Positions 1 through 9,952 of a stretch of DNA of 64,000 bases are shown in pieces. The position numbers and the translations under genes are program-made. How positions within the stretch are numbered: the stretch's first letter is position 1; each line of letters starts with the position of its first letter. The notes under the pieces were generated by a model that worked only from the letters and a program-made list of their open reading frames with translations, did not search any database and was not told the origin of the DNA. The DNA is taken from positions 23,943,652 through 24,007,651 of the forward strand of contig NC_080702.1 of the NCBI RefSeq assembly GCF_030445035.2, read 5' to 3'. Source of the DNA: Dasypus novemcinctus. Lineage: Eukaryota > Chordata > Mammalia > Cingulata > Dasypodidae.

Positions 1-72
1 CCTATCGGGAGATGCCTGGAGAAGTGGGACTCCTAGCACTCCCAAAATGTACTGGAGCAAACCTTAGGCCTT

Positions 73-312
73 TTGGGAAATGCACGGTCTTCAATCTCTG
101 ACCTTAAAGCAAGCAGCCAAGAAGTTGCCAAACTTGATATTTGCTCCACCAAAGACATAACTTTAAAAGAACAAAATAAGATTGAGTTGATTCCTACAGG
201 TGTGTGGGGCCCTCTACCCAAAAATACCTTTGGCCTTCATGTAGGATATTCCAACACTACTATTAATGGGCTCACTGTTCACCCTGGTGTTATTGATAAT
301 GATTATACATGA
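73..312 (+). pseudogene. Retroviral dUTPase domain remnant
   Basis: A 79-codon open stretch carries the trimeric dUTPase signature: an LDxCS-like start, a GxxGPLPxNTFGL-like core, and a C-terminal GVIDNDYT motif just before a stop at 310. The enzyme hydrolyses dUTP and in betaretroviruses lies at the N terminus of the protease polyprotein. The protease follows in another frame after stops, so the polyprotein is broken. The identification rests on motif order and on the protease downstream. Confidence 0.75.
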
Positions 313-429
313 GTGAAAAAAATTATGCTGAGTTCCAATGTGTTTCAAATTGTTCCAAAGGGGCAGTGTATCATACAATTTTTGCTGCTTCCTATTATGC
401 CTCCTATCAAATCAGAAGCTAAAGATTGA

Positions 430-806
430 GATGGGAGCTTTGGCAGTACCACTGTTCAACAATTCTGGACTCAGGCCCTACAGCAGAATAAAACTATGCT
501 AAAAATATCTGTAAATGGAATAGAGTATTCTGGACTGGTTGATGTGGGAGCTGATATATTGGTTATTTGAAAGCCCTTTTGGCTGTCTGCCTGGCCTAAA
601 GAATCCTGCTCCTTTCCTTTGCAAGGGAAAGGAGGCTCAACAACTGCACAGCATATTTCTATGCTGTTACAGGTAACTGGGCCAGAGGGACAGCAAGGAT
701 ATTTTCAAACTTATGTTGTCCCCGTTCCTATTAATTTGTGGGGAAAAGACTTAATTTCTCAATGGAATGCCAAATCACTATTCTGCATTTTTAAAAATGG
801 TCACTG
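430..806 (+). pseudogene. Retroviral aspartic protease remnant
   Basis: Lies between dUTPase and RT, as expected. The catalytic triad Asp-Thr-Gly of retropepsins appears as D-V-G at 541-549, followed by Ala-Asp, and a TGA stop falls five codons later at 568-570. The C-terminal part stays open from 619 to 806. The Thr-to-Val change and the stop both argue for a non-functional copy. Confidence 0.7.
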
Positions 807-857
807 ATCATTTGGCTTCTCTGCCCCTTACATGGATCCCTAACAAACCTGTGGCCT

Positions 858-1662
858 TTATCAGAGGAGAAACTTTATCATGCACATCAACTGGTGAAAG
901 AACAATTAGCCCTTGCTCACCTAGAGGTGCACCACAGTCCTGAGAACACTCCTATTCTTGTTATTCCAAAGAAATCTGGAAAATGGAGACTTATTCATGA
1001 TCTTAGACAAATTAACAGAATTATTCAACCCCTGGGAGCCTTACAACCAGGTCTCCCTAACCCCACTTTGGTTCCCCAAAATTGGTTTCTAATTACTGTA
1101 GACTTGAAAGATTGTTTCTTTACTATTCCCCTAGCTGTGCAAGATCACCCTAAGTTTGCTTTTTCCTCACCAGCAATTAACAATGCTTCTCCCATGCAGA
1201 GATATCAATGGACTGTGCCTCCTCAAAGTATGGCTAATAGTCCTATCATTTGTCAATATCTTCTTCATCAAATTTTATAGCCTATTCATGAAAAATATCC
1301 AAAAGTTATTCTTATCATTATGTGGATGGTATTTTATTTGCAGCTGGTATAGAAAAAAGCTTATGGGTTCTTTTACATGAAGTCTTTCACATCATCCAAA
1401 TTAATGGGTTACTTATTGTTCAAGAAAAAATTCAGAGAGTTGTACCATGATAATATTTAAGGTATATTTTACCCAACAGAAATGTTCGGTCATCTGCAAG
1501 TTAACTCTTCCTTCTGAACTTACTTTTAATGATTTACAGCATATTTTAGGAGTCATAAACTGCATAAGAGCCACATTAGTTATTCCTACATATCAACTGC
1601 AACATCTGTTTAAAACCTTTAAGGGAGATACAAATCTAACTTCCAAATGTGCTAACTCATGA
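858..1662 (+). pseudogene. Retroviral reverse transcriptase remnant
   Basis: The 894-1280 frame contains the fingers region with the KKSGKWRL-type motif, the IQPLGALQPG segment typical of betaretroviral RT, and motif A around VDLKDCFF, which holds the first catalytic Asp. The strand-primer motif (QRYQWTVPPQ) follows. The YxDD box appears after a frameshift as Y-V-D-G at 1319-1330, so its second catalytic Asp is lost. The thumb/connection part continues in other frames to about 1662. Confidence 0.8.
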
Positions 1663-1796
1663 AGCCAAAGCTAAATTGGACTTGGTGTCACAAGTCATCT
1701 CACAAAGGTATTTACATCAAATAACCATGGCTTCTTGATACATTTTTTCTTCCTTTTTACACCACATTCTCCAACAGGATTGATAGGCCAATACTA

Positions 1797-2267
1797 GTGG
1801 GTTTATTTATACCGTGCCCCCCAAAAATCACTTACTCCATATGTTCAACTTGTTATTTCTTTGATCATAAAGGGATGGACTTGCTGCTTGCAGGCAAGTG
1901 GAAAAAACCTTCATCATTATTCATTCCCTTTACCACCTCGCAGTTCAGTGCTTTACTACAGTTTTCTCATGATTTTCAAATTGCTTTAATAGATTTCTAC
2001 AGAAATGATAACTTCTCCCTTCCTGCTGATAAATTCCTCCAACACTTGCATACCTTGCCCTTTACTATCCCTACTGTTATTTCTCATCAGACCCTGACTC
2101 AGGCTCTCACTGTTTCTGTCAACAAATCTGGAAAGATTGTTAAGGCTGCTCTCACCTGGAAAATGCCTGAAGCCTGGCAATCATTTACTTTGCAGGGTTA
2201 TTCATCCACTCAAAAGGCTGAACTTGCAGCAGTTATCATGTCCTTACAATGTTTTTTTTCTTCATAG
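1797..2267 (+). pseudogene. Retroviral connection/RNase H remnant, truncated
   Basis: A 156-codon open frame. Its C-terminal half resembles retroviral RNase H: a nucleic-acid binding loop in which the first catalytic Asp appears as Asn (SVNKSGK), then STQKAEL, where the Glu is the second catalytic acid. The domain stops at about 2267, before the remaining catalytic Asp residues, where L1 sequence begins. Loss of the Asp and the truncation mean it cannot be active. Confidence 0.65.
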
Positions 2268-2277
2268 CCTCTAAATA

Positions 2278-2964
2278 TTGGGAAGATGGGTCAGATGGTA
2301 CTTGGATTTTGGGGAAGGGTTTGGGGGAGCAGGTGAACATGGGAGATTGTCAGGTATGTTGTTGAAATTATTATATAGAGAAAACTCTTTAGAAAATATA
2401 AGGAAGGGTTACTTGTTTATAGTGTTTGACAGGGTCATCTGGCAGGCTTCTTAGGCTGGGGCAGGCTGAGAAGGATCCTCAGGCTTCTCAGGAGTGTGTG
2501 AGAGCTCATCTTGTCATAATGTGTTATATCAGTGGTTTGAGAAACCTACAATGAGTGGGAAAGTGTTGTACCACAATCTTGGGGAGGCCTGATGTTCTCA
2601 AATAGAGGAGAGGGTGTCTCTTGAGATCATGGGTGACTCCCAATGGGGGAGGATAGATTAAAGTGTCAAGACCTCAGAATCGTTGTAAGTGTTTATGAAT
2701 CTTGTCCTTCAAGCAGTGAAGCACTGTTGTCACTATGGACCTTGAGGGGAGGGGAGAGAATAGATGGAAAAAGTTGTAACTGGGAGGGGTGGGCAATGGA
2801 ACTGTTCTTCATGATTGTGCAATTATGGACAGGCAATGTTAAATTTCATAAAATATTTATAAAAGTGTACATCTAAAATGTAAACCATAGAGTAAACCAT
2901 AATGCAAAAATGATTAGAAGCTATGTTTCAATATTTGTACATCACTTGCAGCAAATGTACCATC
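2278..2964 (+). mobile_element. LINE-1 3' UTR, proximal part (plus strand)
   Basis: Matches the L1 segments at 15.96-16.44, 28.3-29.0 and 30.0-30.5 kb: the 'tcaggtatgt..ttgaaa' block, 'tagaaaatat aaggaagg', 'gaggcctgatgttctcaaa' and the purine-rich 'gaggggaggggagaga' tract, which recalls the G-rich tract of other L1 3' UTRs. It is 5'-truncated at the ERV boundary and interrupted at 2964 by an LTR element. The same L1 resumes at 6573. Confidence 0.8.
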
Positions 2965-3053
2965 CTCCAAAAAACACACCTTACCTTTTTATAAAACCAT
3001 TCCAGCATTTTGGTAATTGCAAAAGCACTTCCCCGCTCCTCAGTACCAAATTC

Positions 3054-3497
3054 TGTATTAGTCATCTAAAGGGGTGCTGATGCAAAATATCAGAAATTGG
3101 TTGGTTTTTATAAAGGGTATTTATTTGGGGTAGGAACTTATAGACTTCAGGCCATAGGGCATAAATTAGTTCCCTCATCAAAGTCTATTTTCACATGTTG
3201 GAGCAAGATGGCTGCTGACATCTGCAAGGGTTCAGGTTTCCTGTGTTCCCCCTTTCCAACATTAAAATTCCAGCATTAAGAACCCCTAACTCTGTCCTTT
3301 GCCATGTCTTTTATCTGTGAGTCTCCACACACCAAAGGGTGGGACCCAACACCCTACTGATGCAAGAGTTTTCCATAAATACTTAATCAAGTAAACCTAT
3401 AATCCAATATAATCTAATATGCCCAGAGGAAAAGATCAGTTTGCAAACATAATCCAATATTTCTTATTGGAATTCATTGATAATATCAAACTCCTCA
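3054..3497 (-). repeat. LTR of MaLR-like element (3' position)
   Basis: About 444 bp, TG...CA on the minus strand, preceded by a purine tract. It is nearly colinear with 6131-6572 and, in part, with the solo LTR at 60468-61040. Unusually, about 89 bp downstream of it (2965-3053) match the sequence that follows the other LTR (6040-6130). Confidence 0.8.
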
Positions 3498-3849
3498 CTC
3501 CACCCTCTGAATTCCAAAAAGACATTACAATATAAAAAAACAACAACATTTAAATCAGTTACAATGCAAGTACTAAATAATATCACAATCTATTTGAAGA
3601 AATACGGATTGTCTAGCAAAAAAGCCCAATCTGTTTTGCACAAAACAATTCATCTACTTCCAATTGACAAATGGAGAGACAATGGATATACATTTTCTTT
3701 ACAATATGGAGGATTTGAGAGGGAACGGAATCAAAGTTTCTCTACTGTTCAGTAGACCTGAAGGGAATCCGCTGTTTGATTTCAAGGTCTGGGGGTTATT
3801 CTTAAGAAGATGGTGTTCTGCTAGATAAGATGCATTTCTAATGCTTTGA

Positions 3850-3895
3850 TATATATATATAGAGAGAGGGAGAGAGACAGAGAGAGAAAGAGATA
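3850..3895. repeat. TA then GA-rich simple repeat
   Basis: A short (ta)n run leads into a 'gagaga' rich tract of about 40 bp. Confidence 0.8.
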
Positions 3896-4037
3896 ATAAC
3901 TCAACTCAAGCATAAGAAAGCAATACAAAGACATATTTATTTATTTTATTAAACTTTTTAAAATAATTTGGAGAGTATAAAATAGGCAAAGGATTGTTTA
4001 CAAACAGGAGTCCATTGTTGCACCCTAATCCTTTATG

Positions 4038-4077
4038 ATATATATATATATATCATATATATATATATATATATAAG

Positions 4078-4119
<42 letters not shown>

Positions 4120-4120
4120 C
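4038..4120. repeat. (TA)n microsatellite with aagctt interruptions
   Basis: Three long (ta)n runs separated by 'tcat' and 'aagctt'. The last run is framed by aagctt on both sides and so is palindromic. It is likely to be polymorphic and prone to slippage. Confidence 0.9.
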
Positions 4121-6572
4121 TTACCAAACTGGGGGACACACTGACATACCTGGCCCACATCCAGCCAGTTTCCCGATTGGATGCAAAATAAATATATACA
4201 TGCATAACCATGCATAACTAGTTTAATATGTCTATCTTGACAATTAGACTGAGGAATAAGAATACCATAAACAGTGAAAAGATTAAATCGTTATTGATCA
4301 GAGTCACAAAATAACAGCAAAATAGAATATTCTACATTTAAAAAACACAATATCTAACTCACAGCTGGGAAGCCCTGAATCAGCAGCTGATACCAGTCTT
4401 GATTGAAAGCAACACCTGTGCAGAGCACCCTCTTCTAGGGTGGTACTTCAACTAGCCTTACCAGAGACTGTCCTTTTATTGCACTCATAATCAATTAACT
4501 CAATACTATAGATGCCAACCTGGGAGTACCTTGTCAAATTCCCAAGGAAGTGGCCAAACTCTTCAAAGGAACCCAGCACTCCCTGGGCAGTACACTCCAA
4601 GGTTCATGAACCATTCCCTGAGAAAGTGGCCACCCTTCCCAAAGAGGAACACAATACTCCCAGGAATGGACCCTATCTGATCTTATTTGTTACAGAACGT
4701 GCCCAATGTGCCCACTGTTCTAATCCTCACCATTCCTCATAAATATTAAAGTGCTGACCTGCAAGGCATTGGTGTGCTGATTAACAAAGCTCCCTGCATG
4801 ATTTTTCACTTTTAGGTTTGAACAATACTCACTAAAATTTTCCCCAGTACAGATGGTTTCTTCTCTTTGGGGTCATATCCTTGCCACATGCTTGCCCAGT
4901 GGCCATTTTCTTGGTTCCACTCTCATCAAGCATCTGGGTGTTGATCAAGTTTCAGACCTCCCCCTCCAAGAGTGTTGGGGTGATTACCACACCTTACCCA
5001 ATCTTTGGGTTAAAGTCTTAAGCCCCCTCCCACAGTGATGTGAAAACAACATTACCCCTAAATTTTGGCATACAATTTTGAGCAATGAGTTGACTACCTG
5101 GCCTTCCCAAACTTCTGACATACAGGCTTAACTTAACCTTTTCAGAACAATGACTTGACCACCTGTCCTTCCCTAACCTTGGGGGTAAGGTCCACCACTC
5201 ACAGACATGTGAGGTGCTGACCTTAACCACCCTAATCTTAAGGAATGTGATCCACCCTTTCTGTGCCATGGAGAAGCAAAATTCTCCCAGAACATCAGAC
5301 AGTAATATTCAACCTCATCACCTGCTGCGGCAAACTCACCTTCTCTGTACACATGGGTGGGGTTCCTCTCTTGGCCCAAGGTGATGTCCTAATTCCAGAT
5401 CTCAGCTTCCATGGTTTTACTCTAAAAGCTGTTTCTCCTTCAATGTCTCCATTGCATGTCTTTTTTCCCCCCAGGCAAACAGAGGTTTTGTTCATACAGA
5501 TCTTTCAAAAACCTTGTTGGATTAGCATATAGGAAACAGGGGTCCAAGATATCAAACAGTAAGACTTTCCACAAGTATTTCCTGGATAACTGCATCTTCA
5601 ATCTTGATTTACCAGTCCCAAGTTTAGTTAAGTCCTCCAATGGGTCACTTTCATCTGGGAGCTTGATTTCCAGACTTTTGGAATTTCCAAAATCAGTTTC
5701 ATGTTTCTTTTCACCCAACACTTCAATTCTCAGCTTGTCTCACTCATCTAACATTTTGCTATTAGCTACAAGCAGAATCCAAGCTGCATTCTGTGGATTG
5801 ACTTTTGAAATTTCTTCAGCTAAATGCTCATGCTCACTGTTTTCAAATTCTGCCTTCCATAAAACACCGGGAGTTAATCTTGTTAAGTTCTCTGAACATG
5901 GATCACCTTTCCTCTAGTTTCCAATAATAGTTTCATCATTTACTTCTAAGGCATCCTAAAAAGTTTCTTTAGCATCCATATTGTTATGAACAATCTCTTC
6001 AAAGTAATCTAGGCCTTCTCCATCAAGCATCTCACAAATCCTCCAAAAAAACTCACCTTACCCATATATCAAACCATTTCAGCATTTTGGTAATTGCAAA
6101 AGCACTTCCCCACTTCTCAGTACCAAATTCTGTATTAGTTAGCTAAAGGGGTCCTGATGCAAAATATCAGAAATTGGTTGGTTTTTATAAAGGGTATTTA
6201 TTTGGGGAAGGAGCTTATAGATACCAGGCCATAAAGCATAACTTAGTTCCCTCATCAAAGTCTATTTTCATATGTTGGAGCAAAATGGCTGCTGACATCT
6301 GCAAGGGTTCAGGTTTCCTGTGTTCCTCCTTTTCAACATTAAAATTCCAGCATTAAGAACCCCTAACTCTGTCCTTTGCCATGTCTTTTGTCTGTGAGTC
6401 CCCACACACCAAAGGGTGGGGATTCAACAACCTACTGGCAGGAGAGGTTTACAAAATTATTAAGCAAGTAAAGCTATGAATCTAATATAATCTAATATGC
6501 CCAGAGGAAAAGATCAGTTTAAAACATAGTCCAATATTTCTTTTTGGAATTCAAGGATATCAAACTGCTACA

Positions 6573-7715
6573 CTGAGGAAGGCAGAAAAGGTTTGATGTT
6601 GGTATATGGATGTCTCCTATATTGTTTATGTGACTTTACTGTGATCAAACACTTTTTAGGAGACAAAACTGAAAATTTAGAAAAAGATGCATACACAGAA
6701 GAAGTAAAGGAAGAGATTACCTTGCCACTTTACATGCAGGGCAGCAACTAGTACAGTGATGAAAGATAAAACATCAAAAACACTTTTTTTTGGATTTTTT
6801 CATTTTTAATACCCTAATTCATTTTTCACTTAATTTTAGTTTTTGTGAATTATTATATATTATTTTTCTAATCTTTAAACCTGTCAATACTATTTCATTT
6901 TTCTACTAATTGAATTTGGCAGTATAGTAGGCTTCATTTTTAAAGAAGTTTTGCATCACACCGGGACTCCTCTATAGTAGGGGAAAGCATGGGCAGATGC
7001 AGGACATTGTATATCCTGCCAAAACCTATTAGATGGATTGGAGGAGAATGTGAACTATGATGGAAATCTTGGCCCATACAGTGTGGTAGTTCTCCAAGTT
7101 GTATTCACCAAACACATTGATTGTGCCTTACTGTTGAAAGGGGATGTTGATGTGGGAGAAGCAGAGGTGAGGTAGGGAGTGGAGTATATTGGAACCTCTT
7201 ATGTTTTTGTTTTTTTGTTTTTTTTCTTAAATTAATATTATTTTTAAAAATATTTTATTTTATTATTTCTTATTTATTTTTATTTATTTCTCTTCCCTCC
7301 CCTAGTTGTCTGCTCTCTGTCCATTTGCTGTGTGTTCTTCTGTGACAACTTGTATTCTTGTCAATGGCACCCAGAATCTCTGTCTTGTTTTATTGCATCA
7401 TCTTGCTGCATCAGCTCTCCGTGTATGCAGCACCATTCCTGGGCAGGCTGTACATTTTTCACGTGGGGTGGCTCTCCTTACAGGGCACACTTCTTGTGCA
7501 TGGGGCTCCCCTATGCATACCTCTTCCCCAGGCACTCCTTCGCACATCAGCACTGCATGTGGGCCAGCTCATCACATTGGTCAGTAGGTCCTGGGTTTGA
7601 ACCTTGGACCTCCCATGTGGTAGGCAGACACCCTATCCATTGGGCCAAATCTGCCTCCCTCTTATGTTTTTAATGTATAACATTTTATGTGATCTATTTA
7701 TGTGTTTAAAAAAAG
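6573..7715 (+). mobile_element. LINE-1 3' UTR, distal part, with central deletion (plus strand)
   Basis: Continuation of the L1 at 2278-2964, after the LTR element. It has the distal blocks ('ccttgccact ttacatgcag', 'tggcagtata..taggcttca') and the true 3' end with an A-rich tail near 7700. About 1.3 kb present in other copies is missing at 6991/6992. A SINE interrupts it at 7209-7658. Confidence 0.75.
7209..7658 (-). mobile_element. DAS-III-like SINE (tRNA-derived), minus strand
   Basis: Read on the minus strand, the head (ggcagatttggcccaatgg) is tRNA-like with A/B-box spacing. It is followed by the 'aaggagtgcc' modules and an A-rich (aaataaat)n tail. It is flanked by a 13-bp target-site duplication, ctcttatgttttt, at 7196-7208 and 7659-7671. 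It resembles the armadillo DAS-III family. Confidence 0.9.
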
Positions 7716-8117
7716 ACAATAAGAAACCAAAATTATTGTTTTGTTAGCAACAGAAAATACACTTTTGAAAGAAGATAGATGTTAAAATATTTTTTCTATT
7801 TCTTAATTTTTAGGAGAATTGTATGGATCTTTTCTGGAATTGGTATTCTTTACTTTTTGTTTGTAATATTATTTTCCTGATATTCAGATATTTTACTCTA
7901 TTCATCTTAATAATTCTGTTTTGTTACTACCAATTTAAATTTTTTCCAGTTGTATTTTTTCCCTTCAACTTATTTATTCTACATTTAACATCTGTGATGA
8001 AAAGCATTTTATTTTAATATTTGTACAACCCTTTCCTTAAAGGATTGATTTTGTATGATATGAAAGTATTTCTTCTGTGAAGGTTTCCTATTAATAATTT
8101 AAAATCAATTTTTAAAA
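7716..8117. other. Left end of duplication copy A (no gene seen)
   Basis: AT-rich sequence. Positions near 7940-8090 align by eye with 56150-56290 in copy B ('ttccagttgtattttttccc', 'attaacatctgtgatgaaaa', 'tgtatgatat.aaagtatt' blocks). No coding signal is seen. The duplication is then broken at about 8118 by the nested L1 block and resumes at 16446. Confidence 0.6.
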
Positions 8118-9524
8118 TTTGTTTTTTTCTCTCTTTATTTTTTTAATGTTGCCTTAAAATAATATGAGGTGCCCATATACCCCCCACCTGCCTCACCCTA
8201 CTCCTCCCACATCAACAACCTCTTTCATCATCATGAGACATTCATTGCATTTGGTGAGTACATTTTGGAGCTCTGCTGCACATTGATTATAGTTTACATT
8301 GTAGTTTACACTCTCCCCGAATCCACCCAGTGGGCCATGGCAGGACATACAATGTCCAGCATTTGTCCCTGCAGTACTACCCAGGATAGCTCCAAGTCCT
8401 GAAAATGCCCCCATATCATATCTCCTCTCTTTCCCTACCCTCAGCAGCTACCTTGTCCACTTTCTCCACTTCAATGCTACACTTTCTTCCACTACTAATC
8501 ACAATAGTTCCTTAGTAGAATACCAGTAAGTCCACTCTAATCCATACTCTATTCCTCCATCCTGTGGACACTGGGATGGTTATGTCCACTCCACTGCTAT
8601 ATCGATGGGGCTTAGATTCCACATGAATGATGGATGCAATTCTCCTGCTTGCAGTTGTAGGTACTCTTGACTCTCTGGTGTGGTAGTTGACCTTCTTCAC
8701 CTCCCTGGAAGCTGGCTGGGCAAGTCCAATAAATGAGAGTGTAGGAGTTGCAAGTCTGCTGAGACTAAGGGCCTGAATGCCATAGGGACAGTCCAGACAT
8801 TCAGGTCTCCTGAGTATACACCAACCCCAGCACCAACCACAGGCCCAGTAAAAGTAACAGAAGAGGTATGTTTAGAAAGTTCATATCTGAGTTCAACTCC
8901 ATCCCACTCAGGAACACAAACTCCAAAGTAGGGCCAACTAACATGGCACTGAACTCCAGAGCCATCTGCCATGATCATAGAACATATGGGTTTCTGTAGC
9001 CCTCAGGATAACCAGTACCTCGGCTTTTATCTACTTTGGCTGTCTCTGGGACCATGCTAAGGCAAACATAAGCGTGACCACTCTGATGACCTCGTGACTA
9101 TTTTTTGGAGACACATAGCCATAAAAACACATTTGAGCTTCGCATTTCCTCCTTTTATTTAAGATCAAAAGCAGTTTTAAATGCCTGATATTACATGTAG
9201 TTTGAGATATTCTGCTGGTCTGAGTTGACCCTTCTATTTAAGGTCTTTTTCTAGTTACATCATCAGCTGGTGCTTGGTAGTAATCCCTCAGTGCCAGGGA
9301 GGCTCATCCCCAGGAGACATGTCCCATGCTGGGGAGAAGGTAATGCATTTACATGCTGAATTTGGCTTAGCAAGTGGTCATATTTGAGCAACATGGAGGT
9401 TCTCATGAGGTAACTCTTAGGCATGCTGCTGCTCTACATCTAGTTCATATTTCAGGCACACAGGCTCATAAACATGGTCATCAGTATCAAGGGTTCATTG
9501 TTGGACCATCCTCTGCATAGTTTA
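8118..9524 (-). mobile_element. LINE-1 3' region, minus strand (3' segment of an inverted copy)
   Basis: The 3' terminus lies at the low end ('taatgttgcc..aaaataatatgagg', minus-strand A-rich tail). Going up it is colinear with L1-C 40.7-42.0 kb: the 'tccacccagtgggccatggc' block, then 'ggtcatcagtatcaagggtt'. It stops at a SINE target site at 9524; beyond that SINE the L1 sequence is in the opposite orientation. Confidence 0.8.
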
Positions 9525-9944
9525 TTATTTTTTTAAAGATTTATTTTATTTATTTCTCTCCCCTTCACCCCCACCCCAGGTGTCTGTTCTCTGTGTCCAT
9601 TTGCTCTATGTTCTTCTTCTTATCCACTTCTGTTTTTGTCAGTGGCATGGGAATCTGTGTTTCTTTTGTTGTTGTTGTTGTTGTTGCATCATCTTGCTGC
9701 ATCAGCTCTCTGTGTGTGTGGTGCCATTCCTCGGCAGGCGGCACTTTCTTTCACACTGGGTGGCTTTCCTTATGGGGCACACTCCTTGTGCTTGGGGCTC
9801 CCTTACATGAGGGGCACTCCTTGCACACATCAGCACTTCGCGTGGCTCAGCTCTACATGGGTCAAGGAGGTCCAGAGTTTGAACCGCAGACATACCATAT
9901 GGTAGATGGACACGCTATCCACTGGGCCAAGTCTGCTTCCCTGT
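9525..9944 (-). mobile_element. DAS-III-like SINE, minus strand
   Basis: Same head, modules and A-rich tail as the 7.2-kb copy, including a (gtt)n stretch near 9668-9686. An 8-bp duplication, atagttta, flanks it at 9517-9524 and 9945-9952. It sits at the point where the surrounding L1 switches strand. Confidence 0.9.
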
Positions 9945-9952
9945 ATAGTTTA

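Larger units (their letters stand above)
1..2277 (+). mobile_element. Class II (betaretrovirus-like) endogenous retrovirus, pro-pol fragment
   Basis: The order dUTPase, aspartic protease, reverse transcriptase, RNase H on the plus strand is that of betaretroviruses and ERVK-like elements, where dUTPase is fused to the protease reading frame. No gag is seen before it (the window starts here), and there is no integrase, env or LTR after it. The retroviral sequence stops within RNase H and passes directly into LINE-1 3' sequence near 2278. Stops and frameshifts occur in every domain, so this is a dead genomic copy. Confidence 0.85.
3500..6130 (-). other. Internal region of MaLR-like element
   Basis: No recognisable protease, RT or integrase. 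Several 60-150-codon frames occur on both strands (for example 5440-5721 minus and 5456-5917 plus), none with motifs I recognise. The MaLR internal regions I know are short and lack pol, which fits. GA-rich and TA-repeat tracts lie near 3.85 and 4.04-4.12 kb. Confidence 0.5.
2965..6572 (-). mobile_element. ERVL-MaLR-like LTR element (LTR-internal-LTR plus extra internal piece)
   Basis: Two LTR copies in minus orientation (3054-3497 and 6131-6572) flank about 2.6 kb. On the minus strand the LTR starts TG, has AATAAA near its 3' end followed by 'accctttataaaaaccaacc', and ends CTAATACA, the layout of mammalian MaLR LTRs. A TTTGGTACTGAG-like primer-binding region follows each LTR, and a purine tract (plus-strand 3498-3509, 'ctccaccctctg') precedes the lower one. 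No pol gene is seen inside. The element sits in an L1 3' UTR. Confidence 0.75.

Noticed and set aside
5440..5917. Opposing 93- and 153-codon frames in the MaLR-like internal region
   Set aside because: No retroviral motif could be recognised on either strand; kept only as internal region.
7306..7673. Overlapping plus frames of 80-113 codons, repeated in kind at 9580-10042 and 31167-31684
   Set aside because: They lie in minus-strand DAS-III-like SINEs; the recurring peptides are chance translations of the same repeat.
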